Shown here: positions 44,158 through 52,696 of the stretch, piece by piece
How positions within the stretch are numbered: position 1 is the first letter of the stretch
Layout: each line of letters begins with the position of its first letter
Source: Lachnospiraceae bacterium
GTDB lineage: Bacteria; Bacillota; Clostridia; Lachnospirales; Lachnospiraceae
NCBI GenBank assembly: GCA_017431345.1
Contig: JAFRLH010000005.1
Coordinates: 22,663-86,662, forward strand
Reading direction: 5' to 3'
Length of the DNA stretch: 64,000 nucleotides
Translations under genes and position numbers: made by a program
The notes under the pieces: model-generated
The model's database searches: none
What the model saw: the letters and a program-made list of their open reading frames with translations, nothing else
What the model was told of the DNA's origin: nothing

Positions 44158-45903
44158 ATGGAAGCAAAACAAAAATCCCCTTCGTCTATCGCATGGGTAT
44201 TGGGGCAGACCGGGGATCACGGAGGACAGTATGTTCTCAGCGTACTTCTGGCCATCATCGGCGTCGGGTTTTCTGTGGCGCCGTATTTCGTTGTCACACA
44301 GATCGCAAAAGCACTGATGGCCGGAAACCGCGAGCTTGGCTTTTACCTGACGCGCTGCGCTGTAATGGCGGCGCTTTGGGTCGGCCGGGTCCTTTGCCAC
44401 GCTTTTTCAACAACCGTCAGCCACAAGGCTACCTTTGCCGTACTGGGAGAGATCCGCAAGCGCTGCACTGAGAAACTGACGCACATGCCGCTGGGAGCGG
44501 TGCTGGAACAGAGTTCGGGAGCGCTTAAAAACACACTGATCGAGCGCATTGATTCAATTGAAACGACGCTGGCCCACATCGTACCGGAGTTTACGGCAAA
44601 CTTTCTCGTTCCGATCGTCATCATTGTCTATATCTTCATGATCAACTGGCGGATGGGTCTGGCTTCCTTAGCAACTGTCCCGCTCGGCATGTTCTGCTAT
44701 GTGTTCATGATGGCGGGCAGCGCAAAGTTCTACGAGCATACCGTGACAGCGACCAAAGCGCTGAATGATACGGCAGTGGAATACATCGGCGGCATTCAGG
44801 TCATCAAGGTCTTCGGCAAGACCAGGAGCTCCTATGACCGCTTTGTCCACGATGCCTATGAGGCTGCAGGAAGCTTTATCTGCTGGATGCGCGCAAGTAT
44901 TATTCCGTTTACCTTTGCCATGGTCATCATGCCGGCGACAATGGTTTCCGTGCTGCCAATCGGCGGACTGCTCGTCAAGGACGGGAGCCTTTTACCGGCG
45001 GACTTTGTTACGATCATCATTCTCTCCGTGGGTGTGATCACTCCCATCATCACCTTAATGAGTTATTCAGACGATATTCGTACCATGGGAACGATCTTCG
45101 GTGAGGTGAGGAATATTCTCGAAGCGCCGGAGATGTTACGACCGGAATCCGGAGATGTGCCTGACGGGAACAGCCTCAGTCTGAACGACGTACACTTCTC
45201 CTACAAGGACAAAGAGATCCTTCACGGCGTGACGCTTAAGATCCCGGAGGGTTCTTTTACAGCGCTCGTGGGTCCCAGCGGCAGCGGCAAGAGCACCATC
45301 GCCCGCCTGATCGCTTCCCTCTGGGACGTGGACAGCGGCAGTATCACACTGGGAGGAACGGATATTCGCCGGATCCCGCAGGAGGCTTATGCCGACAAGA
45401 TCGCATTCGTCTCCCAGGACAATTACCTCTTTAATATGAGCATAAAGGAGAATATCCGTCTGGGCAGGCCGGATGCTACGGATGCCGAGGTGGAGGAAGC
45501 CGCAAAGCAGTCCGGCTGCCATGACTTCATAATGAGTCTTGAGAACGGCTATGATACACTGGTCGGCTCTTCAGGGGGACATCTCTCAGGCGGCGAACGG
45601 CAGCGCATCTCTATTGCCAGAGCCATGCTTAAGGCAGCGCCGATCGTCATCCTGGACGAAGCTACCGCCTATACTGACCCGGAAAATGAAGCGGTGATCC
45701 AGCGCTCCGTTTCTAAGCTGACCCGGGGCAAGACGCTGATTGTCATAGCCCACAGGTTGTCCACCATTGTGGATGCGGACCGGATCTACGTGATAAAAGA
45801 CGGTACGATCGATGACAGCGGTACACACAAAGAATTGCTTTCGCGTCATGGCCTCTATGAGACGATGTGGAAAGCACACATGGAGGTGAGAGACAATGGT
45901 TAA
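44158..45903 (+). CDS. ABC transporter, fused permease-ATPase (siderophore-import IrtA/YbtP-like)
   Basis: A 581-residue half-transporter with six membrane helices (about 20-310) and an ATPase domain ([40 protein letters not shown]). The ATAYTDPE form of Walker B occurs in the exporter-fold group that includes iron-siderophore importers. ATG 44158 is preferred over TTG 44152 because of its spacing to AAGGAGG. It overlaps the next gene by 8 bp. The operator array supports iron-linked regulation; substrate is inferred. Confidence 0.83.
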   Translation: MEAKQKSPSSIAWVLGQTGDHGGQYVLSVLLAIIGVGFSVAPYFVVTQIAKALMAGNRELGFYLTRCAVMAALWVGRVLCHAFSTTVSHKATFAVLGEIRKRCTEKLTHMPLGAVLEQSSGALKNTLIERIDSIETTLAHIVPEFTANFLVPIVIIVYIFMINWRMGLASLATVPLGMFCYVFMMAGSAKFYEHTVTATKALNDTAVEYIGGIQVIKVFGKTRSSYDRFVHDAYEAAGSFICWMRASIIPFTFAMVIMPATMVSVLPIGGLLVKDGSLLPADFVTIIILSVGVITPIITLMSYSDDIRTMGTIFGEVRNILEAPEMLRPESGDVPDGNSLSLNDVHFSYKDKEILHGVTLKIPEGSFTALVGPSGSGKSTIARLIASLWDVDSGSITLGGTDIRRIPQEAYADKIAFVSQDNYLFNMSIKENIRLGRPDATDAEVEEAAKQSGCHDFIMSLENGYDTLVGSSGGHLSGGERQRISIARAMLKAAPIVILDEATAYTDPENEAVIQRSVSKLTRGKTLIVIAHRLSTIVDADRIYVIKDGTIDDSGTHKELLSRHGLYETMWKAHMEVRDNG

Positions 45904-47635
45904 AGTTATTCGTAAATTCTTTGCCTTCTGTGGAAATGAAAACAGAAAGAAATTTCAGACTTCCATACTGCTGGGGATCCTGCAGGCGGTCTTCGAAGCG
46001 CTGAAAATTCCGGCCATCGCCGTGATGGTGCGTGCTCTTCTGGCAGGAAGCGTAACGACAAAAGATATCCTGATGAGTTTGGGGATCATGCTTCTCTCCA
46101 TCATAGGCGCCGGTCTTGCAAAGGCCAGGGCTACCATGCTCCAGACAGAAGGCGGGTATGATACCTGCGCGAAGAAACGCGTGGAAATCGCGGAGCATAT
46201 GCGGTACCTTCCCATGGGATATTTTAACGAGAACAGCCTGGGGCAGATCACCTCTGTCACGACGAACGTAATGGAAAACCTGGAAAATGTGGCGACCCGC
46301 GTGGTCATGCTGGTCTGTGAAGGCATGCTGACGACCAGCCTGATCATTGTCATGCTGCTCTTCTTTGACTGGCGGATCGCGCTGGTGCTGCTGGCCGGCT
46401 TTGCATCGTTCCTGTATGCCAACACCTGGCTTCAGAAAGCAGCAGGAAAGCTCGCAGGCAAAAAGATCGACGCTGACGAAAGATTAGTGGAGAAGGTTTT
46501 GGAGTATCTGCAGGGTATGGCGGAGGTCAAGACTTATCACCTGACCGGACAGAAAAGCCGGGAACTCAACGACGCCATTGCAGCGAACAGCAGGATCAAT
46601 ACGGATATGGAGTTTACTATGATTCCGCACATATCTGTCCAGAATCTGATTTCCAAACTGACAGGTGTGGTGATGGTGCTGTTTACCTGTCTGTTTTATG
46701 TGAACGGCAGCATGGACACGCTGACCGCCGTGGTCATGGTTATCTCTGCATTTATCGTGAATGCCAGCCTTGAGACGGCAGGCAATTATTCAGCGCTTCT
46801 GAGAGTAGTCGACGTCAGTGTTGACCGTGCGCAGGAGATCCTGAACACACCGCAGATGGATATCTCCGGAGAACAGATCACACCCCAGACCACTGACATA
46901 GCGGCATCGGATATCGCTTTCTCCTACGACAAGCGCAGGATCATCGATGGAGTGATGCTCCGTATTCCTGAAAAGACCACGACCGCTATCGTCGGCCCGT
47001 CCGGAGGCGGAAAGACCACGCTGGTAAATCTTCTGGCACGCTTCTGGGATGTTGATGCCGGCACAGTCTCATTGGATGGCAGAAACGTAAAAGAGTACGA
47101 TATGGACTCTTTGATGGAGAACTTTTCCTTTGTTTTCCAGAGTGTCTATCTGTTCCATGACACCATTGCGAACAACATCCGTTTCGGACAGCCGGAAGCG
47201 CCGATAGAGGATGTGATCGAAGCGGCGAAGAAAGCCTGCTGTCATGGTTTTATCATGGCTTTGCCGGAAGGGTATGACACCGTGATCGGTGAGGGCGGCG
47301 CGTCGCTCTCAGGCGGTGAGAAGCAGCGCATTTCCATTGCCCGGGCAATGATGAAGGACGCTCCCGTGATCTTCCTGGATGAAGCCACAGCGAATGTGGA
47401 TCCGGAGAATGAAAACGAGCTGATGCAGGCCATTCAGGCGCTGACGGCGGAAAAGACCGTCATAATGATCGCCCACAGGCTGAAAACAGTGGAGCATGCG
47501 GACCAGATCCTGGTGGTCGATCACGGAAAGATCGTCCAGCAGGGTACCCATGCGGAGCTGATGGAGCAGGACGGTATCTATAGGCGCTTTATCAGCGAGC
47601 GCCGTGAGGCCGCAAGCTGGAAGGTCAAAGGATAA
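45896..47635 (+). CDS. ABC transporter, fused permease-ATPase (IrtB/YbtQ-like partner)
   Basis: A 579-residue partner half-transporter with six membrane helices (about 15-300) and an ATPase domain (GPSGGGKTT, LSGGEKQRISIARAMM, VIFLDEATANVDPEN). The pair is expected to form a heterodimer. Coupled to the upstream gene by overlap. ATANVDPEN is likewise typical of this subgroup. Confidence 0.83.
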   Translation: MVKVIRKFFAFCGNENRKKFQTSILLGILQAVFEALKIPAIAVMVRALLAGSVTTKDILMSLGIMLLSIIGAGLAKARATMLQTEGGYDTCAKKRVEIAEHMRYLPMGYFNENSLGQITSVTTNVMENLENVATRVVMLVCEGMLTTSLIIVMLLFFDWRIALVLLAGFASFLYANTWLQKAAGKLAGKKIDADERLVEKVLEYLQGMAEVKTYHLTGQKSRELNDAIAANSRINTDMEFTMIPHISVQNLISKLTGVVMVLFTCLFYVNGSMDTLTAVVMVISAFIVNASLETAGNYSALLRVVDVSVDRAQEILNTPQMDISGEQITPQTTDIAASDIAFSYDKRRIIDGVMLRIPEKTTTAIVGPSGGGKTTLVNLLARFWDVDAGTVSLDGRNVKEYDMDSLMENFSFVFQSVYLFHDTIANNIRFGQPEAPIEDVIEAAKKACCHGFIMALPEGYDTVIGEGGASLSGGEKQRISIARAMMKDAPVIFLDEATANVDPENENELMQAIQALTAEKTVIMIAHRLKTVEHADQILVVDHGKIVQQGTHAELMEQDGIYRRFISERREAASWKVKG

Positions 47636-47665
47636 TAATATATCGAAACACAGGAGGAATCATTC

Positions 47666-47846
47666 ATGCAGGACCAGCCTGTCTGACTGGTGGATCATAC
47701 CCGGGACGGAAGATCTGAACGATACGTGGCACAGCGTCCATGTAAAACAGTGGAAGATGCTGCAGCTGATTCCATTTGCCATACCGCTTTCGGCGCTCAT
47801 AGGTGCTTTATATTGGGGAATAAAGGTTTTGACAATATATGGATAG
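47666..47846 (+). pseudogene. Small membrane-protein gene with apparent frameshift
   Basis: CAGGAGGAAT is followed 7 bp later by ATG 47666, but this frame stops after six codons at GTC TGA. Skipping one T near 47683 joins a 53-codon frame (DWWIIPGTEDLND, then a membrane helix MLQLIPFAIPLSALIGALYW) ending at 47846, 12 bp before the methyltransferase. The spacing and ribosome site argue for a real small gene in the ABC operon carrying a one-base insertion, a sequencing error, or less likely a recoding site. Confidence 0.55.
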
Positions 47847-47858
47847 GAGATACTGATT

Positions 47859-48482
47859 ATGGGCCTGTTTAAGGATTATGTGAGTCAGACACGGAAGCCG
47901 GAAGGCTTTCTGGGAAAAATGATGCTGAGAGGGATGAACACCGGGCATGCGAAGTTAGCCGACTGGGGACTGGGTCATCTGCAGAATTTAGCTCCGGAAA
48001 GCGTCGTTGATCTTGGCTGCGGCGGAGGCCGGAATGCAGGAGAACTTTTACGCAGGTATCCAAAGGCATCTGTCACGGCGGTCGATTATTCCGAACTCTC
48101 TGTGGAGAAAGCAAGGGAATACAATCGGGAAATGATTGCTGCCGGCAGATGCAAGGTTCAGCAGGGAGATGTATCCTCTCTGGAACTGCCGGAAGAGAGC
48201 TGTGATCTGGCAACGGCCTTTGAGACGATCTATTTCTGGCCGGGTCTTTCACAGTGCTTCTCCCAGGTAGCAAGGGTGCTGAAACCGGGCGGATATTTTA
48301 TGATCTGTAATGAATCGGACGGAACGGATGCAGTCAGTCTGAAGTTCGAGAAGATCATAGACGGAATGAAGAATTATACGGCGGAAGACATTACGGCAGC
48401 ATTAAAGGAGGCCGGTTTTTCGAAGGTAAAAACAGACCATCATAAGAATAAACCGTGGCTTACAGTAATCGCGAGAAAATGA
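47859..48482 (+). CDS. Class I SAM-dependent methyltransferase
   Basis: A 207-residue methyltransferase with motif I VVDLGCGGGRNAGELL, an acidic strand VTAVDYSE and post-motif VLKPGGYFMICNESDG. It follows the ABC pair in the same direction. Similar methyltransferases accompany this transporter type, so it may act on the imported ligand, but the substrate is unknown. Confidence 0.82.
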   Translation: MGLFKDYVSQTRKPEGFLGKMMLRGMNTGHAKLADWGLGHLQNLAPESVVDLGCGGGRNAGELLRRYPKASVTAVDYSELSVEKAREYNREMIAAGRCKVQQGDVSSLELPEESCDLATAFETIYFWPGLSQCFSQVARVLKPGGYFMICNESDGTDAVSLKFEKIIDGMKNYTAEDITAALKEAGFSKVKTDHHKNKPWLTVIARK

Positions 48483-48555
48483 GCGCCAAAACGAGAATCG
48501 AGAGCGTTGATCCTTCCAAAGCCCGCTGTCCCGCAATATTTAAGAAAGGTGTTGT

Positions 48556-48581
48556 AGCCGGGTGCTGACCCGGCTGTTTTT
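48556..48581 (+). terminator. Terminator after the methyltransferase
   Basis: AGCCGGGT (48556-48563) pairs with ACCCGGCT (48568-48575), loop GCTG, followed by GTTTTT. Confidence 0.88.
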
Positions 48582-48594
48582 ATACGACGAGTTA

Positions 48595-48640
48595 TTGACA
48601 TATGTCACAAACATGCATATAATGATTTTGACATATGTCA
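48595..48640 (+). promoter_or_regulatory. Consensus promoter with two TGACATATGTCA operators
   Basis: TTGACA (48595-48600), 17 bp and TATAAT (48618-48623) are both consensus. The 12-bp perfect palindrome TGACATATGTCA occurs at 48596-48607, embedding the -35, and at 48629-48640, just past the start site. The centres are 33 bp apart, about three helical turns. A dimeric repressor would block the promoter; the DUF134 HTH protein encoded next is the obvious candidate. Confidence 0.85.
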
Positions 48641-48653
48641 GAAAGGAGGGCTT

Positions 48654-49382
48654 ATGCCAAGACCTGTCAGATGCCGCAGAATAGAGCGGCTGCCGGTTTA
48701 TCGCAGTTTTTCGCCTGACGACATAACAGCCGCAGAGCGTGTGCAGATGACCGTAGATGAGTTTGAGGCCTTACGTCTTCTGGATGATGAAGGACTCACA
48801 CAGGAAGCATGTGCTTCAAGAATGAATATTGCCCGTACCACAGTCACAGCAATCTATGACAGCGCGAGGAAGAAGGTCGCGGATGCTCTTGTTCATGGAA
48901 AACGGCTTCTGATCACAGGAGGTTGCTGTAAATTTGAGCCTGTTGAGCTTCATCAGATCATTATGGAGAAAGGAAGTAATACAATGAGGATCGCAGTTAC
49001 TTATGAAAGCGGGGAAATTTTTCAGCACTTCGGGCATTCCGAACAATTCAAACTGTATGATGTTGAGGACGGTAAGATCATAGGAGAACAGGTCGTAGAC
49101 ACCAATGGAAGCGGACATGGTGCACTGGCCGGTTTCCTGCAGGCAGCACAGGTGGATGCACTGATCTGCGGCGGCATCGGTATGGGTGCGCAGATGGCAC
49201 TGGCTGATGCAGGGATTAAACTCTATGCCGGTGTTCAGGGATCGGCGGACGAGGCCGCAAAAGCCCTTGCTGCAGGGACACTGGAATATGATCCGGATGC
49301 TCACTGCGATCATCATGGGCACCATCACGATGGTGATTGCGGACATGATTACTGTGCGGACCATCACTGTCAGGGGAATTAA
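48654..49382 (+). CDS. DUF134 HTH domain fused to a NifX/NafY-type domain with His-rich tail
   Basis: A 242-residue fusion. The N-terminal DUF134 helix-turn-helix (about 1-100, VDEFEALRLLDDEGLTQEAC, MNIARTTVTAIYDSARKKVA) is followed by a dinitrogenase-cofactor-type domain (about 107-205, MRIAVTYESGEIFQHFGHSE, ALICGGIGMGAQMALADAG). The last 25 residues are rich in His, Cys and Asp, suggesting metal binding. AAAGGAGGG precedes the ATG. It probably represses its own promoter in response to a metal or Fe-S signal; two chromate-type transporter genes follow. No nitrogenase genes are present. Confidence 0.85.
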   Translation: MPRPVRCRRIERLPVYRSFSPDDITAAERVQMTVDEFEALRLLDDEGLTQEACASRMNIARTTVTAIYDSARKKVADALVHGKRLLITGGCCKFEPVELHQIIMEKGSNTMRIAVTYESGEIFQHFGHSEQFKLYDVEDGKIIGEQVVDTNGSGHGALAGFLQAAQVDALICGGIGMGAQMALADAGIKLYAGVQGSADEAAKALAAGTLEYDPDAHCDHHGHHHDGDCGHDYCADHHCQGN

Positions 49383-49385
49383 TGT

Positions 49386-49961
49386 ATGAATATTGTGCTT
49401 GATCTTTTTCTGACGTTTGCTAAGATCGGGCTTTTCACCTTTGGCGGCGGATATGCCATGATCTCGTTGATAGAGAATTCCTGTGTGGAAAAGAAGCAAT
49501 GGATTACGCATGATGAGATGATGAACGTCACAGTGATCGCAGAATCCACACCGGGTCCGATTGCCATCAATTGCGCCACCTTCGTCGGTTACAAACAAAA
49601 AGGATTGACCGGAGCCATTGCAGCGACGGTCGGAATGGTCCTTCCCTCATTCTGCATCATATTTCTGATTTCCATGTTTCTGGACAACTTTCTGGAAATC
49701 ACGTGGATCGCTCATGCTTTCATGGGAATCAGGATTGCAGTTGGCCTGTTGATTCTTGATGCTGCGATCAGGATGATCAAAAAGATGCAGAAAAAGGCGA
49801 TACCGCTTACCATCATGATCTGCGCTTCTGCTGCTATGCTGGTGATTGATATCTTCGCCCTCAGGGTATCCTCCATTACCCTGATGCTGATCGCAGCTGT
49901 CATTAGCTTTGTTATATTCCTGATCAAGAGGAATACCGAGAAAGCAGGTGCGGCGAAATGA
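49386..49961 (+). CDS. Chromate-transporter family half protein, first
   Basis: A 191-residue half-size CHR-family membrane protein with signature FGGGYAMISLIE and AESTPGPIAINCATFVGY and about five hydrophobic segments. Short CHR proteins work as hetero-pairs and the second half follows with a 4-bp overlap. The real substrate is uncertain; chromate resistance is the family's name-giving activity. Confidence 0.88.
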   Translation: MNIVLDLFLTFAKIGLFTFGGGYAMISLIENSCVEKKQWITHDEMMNVTVIAESTPGPIAINCATFVGYKQKGLTGAIAATVGMVLPSFCIIFLISMFLDNFLEITWIAHAFMGIRIAVGLLILDAAIRMIKKMQKKAIPLTIMICASAAMLVIDIFALRVSSITLMLIAAVISFVIFLIKRNTEKAGAAK

Positions 49962-50521
49962 TCTGCTTCGATTTGCTTATTGGTTTTCTGAAGGTTGGGC
50001 TGTTTGCCTTCGGCGGCGCATACGGCGCAATCCCGCTGATCAGAGATGTGGTACTCTCATACGGCTGGATCGAGGATGAAATGCTTACATACATGATTGC
50101 AGTCAGTGAAAGTACACCGGGACCCATCATGGTTAATCTGGCAACGTATGTGGGCAGTTCACAGGCAGGTTTTTTGGGGGCCCTTATTGCCACAACAGCT
50201 GTAGTGCTTCCTTCGTTTATCATAATTCTGCTGATTATGGTTCTTTTGAAAAAACTGCTGAAGAACCCATATGTGCAAGTTGTTCTGAGAGGATTGAAAC
50301 CGTGCATGATCGGCATCATTCTGGCAACGGGTATCTTTATGATCCTGCAGCACAGTGCAGGAAGTCCGGGTGCATTTTCAGTCGATACAACGGCAGTTAT
50401 TATGACGATTGTTCTTGGAACCGTATACTTCGGTTCAGGAAAAGTCCTGAAGAATGGTATTTCACCGATTGGGTTGATTGGAATATCGGCTTTGGCAGGA
50501 CTAATTGTGTATGGATTATAA
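49958..50521 (+). CDS. Chromate-transporter family half protein, second
   Basis: The 187-residue partner half, with FGGAYGAIPLIRDV and SESTPGPIMVNLATYVGS plus five or so hydrophobic segments. The two halves are opposite-topology paralogues in the family. The gene is translationally coupled to the first half and under the TGACATATGTCA promoter. Confidence 0.88.
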   Translation: MICFDLLIGFLKVGLFAFGGAYGAIPLIRDVVLSYGWIEDEMLTYMIAVSESTPGPIMVNLATYVGSSQAGFLGALIATTAVVLPSFIIILLIMVLLKKLLKNPYVQVVLRGLKPCMIGIILATGIFMILQHSAGSPGAFSVDTTAVIMTIVLGTVYFGSGKVLKNGISPIGLIGISALAGLIVYGL

Positions 50522-50524
50522 GAG

Positions 50525-51151
50525 ATGGGTATGGCAAAAGTAACACTTAATCCGCTGACTCCTGATGACCGGGAGCAGTTCATTCGGGATAATCAGGAAG
50601 CATTTAACTACGGAGCATTGGAAGAATTCGGTCTCCGGGATGACCATTTTGAAGAAGAGGGTGAGATCATCTCACGCGAAACCATCGATCGGTCCATCGA
50701 CGGCGGCGAGGCATACCGGATCATACAGGACGGCCAGCCGGTTGGAGGTGTAGTCATAAAGGTGGATGGAGAACGCGGTGATCTCGACCTGCTGTTTGTG
50801 TCCCCCAGGGCACACAGCAAAGGAATCGGCTATGCAGCCTGGTGCGCAGTCGAGCAGCTGCATCCGGAAGTGAAGGTCTGGGAAACCGTCACTCCATATT
50901 TTGAGAAGCGCAATATTCACTTCTACGTTAATCGCTGCGGGTTCCATATCGTAGAGTTCTATAACAGCCACCATCCCGATCCCAACGATCCTGATGCCGA
51001 TCATGAAATAGGTGAGCAGTTCCCTGATGGTATGTTCCGGTTTGAGAAGAGGATGGAAGAAGTGGAAGCAGCGAGAAGGGAGCAGCAGAAGGTATCTGAT
51101 GAAGGAGAGCCGGAGAACAGGCTGACACAGAAAATGTTCAGAGTGATATAA
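50525..51151 (+). CDS. GNAT-family N-acetyltransferase
   Basis: A 208-residue acetyltransferase. The acetyl-CoA-binding core is visible as LDLLFVSPRAHSKGIGYAAW (residues about 82-101), followed by YVNRCGFHIVEFYNSHHPD. The last 40 residues are charged and probably flexible. It starts 3 bp after the CHR gene, so it is probably in the same operon. Substrate unknown. Confidence 0.83.
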   Translation: MGMAKVTLNPLTPDDREQFIRDNQEAFNYGALEEFGLRDDHFEEEGEIISRETIDRSIDGGEAYRIIQDGQPVGGVVIKVDGERGDLDLLFVSPRAHSKGIGYAAWCAVEQLHPEVKVWETVTPYFEKRNIHFYVNRCGFHIVEFYNSHHPDPNDPDADHEIGEQFPDGMFRFEKRMEEVEAARREQQKVSDEGEPENRLTQKMFRVI

Positions 51152-51239
51152 AAATCTTATGGAATGTGTTTCCCTGCCAAGATACAATCTATGTATATGG
51201 CAGATGATTGTTCCGCCGTGAAGTATGTGACAGACATCT

Positions 51240-51262
51240 GCCGCATGGCTTTGCGGCTTTTT
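51240..51262 (+). terminator. Terminator after the acetyltransferase
   Basis: GCCGCA (51240-51245) pairs with TGCGGC (51252-51257), followed by five T. It sits 18 bp before the LRR gene start. Confidence 0.8.
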
Positions 51263-51280
51263 CATTAGGGGGTATTAGTG

Positions 51281-52012
51281 ATGAAAACAAATAACAGATC
51301 ATACCTGTTCGCGGTCCTGGCGGTGTTGCTGATGGCGTTTGCAGTGATCCCGGGTGGTGCGGAGACAGTGTACGCGGAAGGATTTAGCAAGGATGCCGCA
51401 TCTCAGGAAGAGGAGACTGTCAGAGAAGCTGCCAAAGGTGCAGTGGATAGCGGGACATGCGGAGAGAATGTTACCTGGACGCTTGACGAGAATGGGACAC
51501 TGACCATAAGCGGAACGGGGGAGATGGAAGATTATAAGCAATCTTCCTATCCATTTATGTATGATGATATTAAAACAGTAATAATTAAAAATGGTGTCAC
51601 CAGTATAGGTGATTGGGTGTTCATCTATTGCAGAAGCATGACGAGAGTCGAGATCCCGGAGAGTGTAACCAGTATCGGCTGGCAGGCTTTCGAAGACTGC
51701 AGCAGTCTGAAGAGCATCGAGATTCCGAAAGGAGTCACTAGTATCGGCAACTATGCGTTCTACCTCAGCAGTCTGGAGAGCATCACGCTTTCGGAGGAGC
51801 TCACCAGTATAGCCAGTCATATGTGCACTAACTGCAGCAGTCTCAAAAATGTCACGATTCCGAAGGGTGTCACCATTATCGATTGGCAGGCTTTCGAAAA
51901 CTGCAGCAGTCTGACGAAAATCACTCTCCCGGATACCTTAGTAGTGATAAGGAACTATCTTCCTCGTAGGTATACACACGGGCGAAATTTTTATGCAGTA
52001 TGTCTGATATAG
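51281..52012 (+). CDS. Truncated BspA-type leucine-rich-repeat surface protein
   Basis: A 243-residue secreted protein. The signal peptide covers about 1-30 (YLFAVLAVLLMAFAVIPGGA), then an N-terminal module (CGENVTWTLDENGTLTISG) and at least five BspA-like repeats of about 23 residues (SVTSIGWQAFEDCSSLKSIE, GVTSIGNYAFYLSSLESIT). The repeats break off at about 51957 and the last 17 residues or so are unrelated, because mobile-element DNA is joined there. Full-length relatives continue with many more repeats. Confidence 0.8.
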   Translation: MKTNNRSYLFAVLAVLLMAFAVIPGGAETVYAEGFSKDAASQEEETVREAAKGAVDSGTCGENVTWTLDENGTLTISGTGEMEDYKQSSYPFMYDDIKTVIIKNGVTSIGDWVFIYCRSMTRVEIPESVTSIGWQAFEDCSSLKSIEIPKGVTSIGNYAFYLSSLESITLSEELTSIASHMCTNCSSLKNVTIPKGVTIIDWQAFENCSSLTKITLPDTLVVIRNYLPRRYTHGRNFYAVCLI

Positions 52013-52368
52013 GGGGGCATTTCCAGGATAATAGGCGCATTCAAATTATGGATGTTGAACTCTCCTAGGAAGTTAAAGTAGATCTGGATGCGCTGCTTGC
52101 GCTTGCCGCTGGACTTGTCCGGAGCATGAACCACGATCTTCTGGATGTACTCGTTCACGATCGTGGGCGTCAGCTCTGTGACTTCCTCGTACTTCTCCAC
52201 TAGGGCGATAAAGCGATCTACATCGTCGTCCGCGGCTTCTTCCTGCTCTACCCATTCTTCCAGAGCGGCGACCTCCTGCCTCAGCTGTTCCTGCTCAGTC
52301 TCATAGTCCCGCGCCATGTATAGAAGTGCGCCATTCGGTTCTTCCACCGAGAGGTCCTTGTACCTGCG
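51991..52368 (-). pseudogene. C-terminal fragment of a large serine recombinase (DUF4368)
   Basis: About 126 residues on the minus strand match the end of clostridial large serine recombinases: a coiled-coil zinc-domain tail (DYETEQEQLRQEVAALEEW) and the DUF4368 motif (VDRFIALVEKYEEVTELTPT, YIQKIVVHAP, IQIYFNFLGEF). The catalytic and zinc domains are absent and a stop codon lies just upstream in frame. It is debris of an integrative element that interrupts the LRR gene. Confidence 0.82.
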
Positions 52369-52387
52369 TCAGACTTGCATTAGCCGA

Positions 52388-52416
52388 TTGCATCGTTTCG
52401 CCCAATCTGCTATGAT
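52388..52416 (+). promoter_or_regulatory. Promoter of the asparagine-synthetase-like cluster
   Basis: TTGCAT (52388-52393), 17 bp, TATGAT (52411-52416), lying just beyond the recombinase fragment and pointing into the cluster. Confidence 0.6.
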
Positions 52417-52523
52417 TAAAAAGTCGAGCGGGAAGCGGTTTTTGCCGCGCCTGGGTTTTCTTTCCGAGGGAGTAAACAAGCGTCTGAACACCGAATAACG
52501 CCGCAGAAACGGAGACCGAGAAT

Positions 52524-52696
52524 ATGATCAGAGAGATCCAGCCCGAAGATTACGCAGCCGTCGCCGGTTTCTGGCGCGATTATCTGGACGTTCCTGCGGC
52601 GCCGCCACAAGCTTCAAGCGCACAGGCTCGCAGGCCCTGTTACCCAAAATGGGATATGAAAAATCCGCTTTCTGGTTCCATAAAAAACTCAAATGA
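52524..52696 (+). pseudogene. GNAT acetyltransferase remnant with internal deletion
   Basis: The first 26 codons (MIREIQPEDYAAVAGFWRDY) are the start of a GNAT protein. A second frame entering around 52608 encodes a typical GNAT C-terminus (FKRTGSQALLPKMGYEKSAF) ending at TGA 52694-52696. About 90 central residues, including the acetyl-CoA site, are missing. Its stop overlaps the ATG of the next gene (ATGA), so it may now act only as an upstream translated leader. Confidence 0.7.

Noticed and set aside
47681-47690. Programmed +1 frameshift at GTC TGA C
   Set aside because: The base context resembles prfB, but the slippery codon and a close upstream Shine-Dalgarno-like stimulator are lacking; a mutation or sequencing error explains it more simply.
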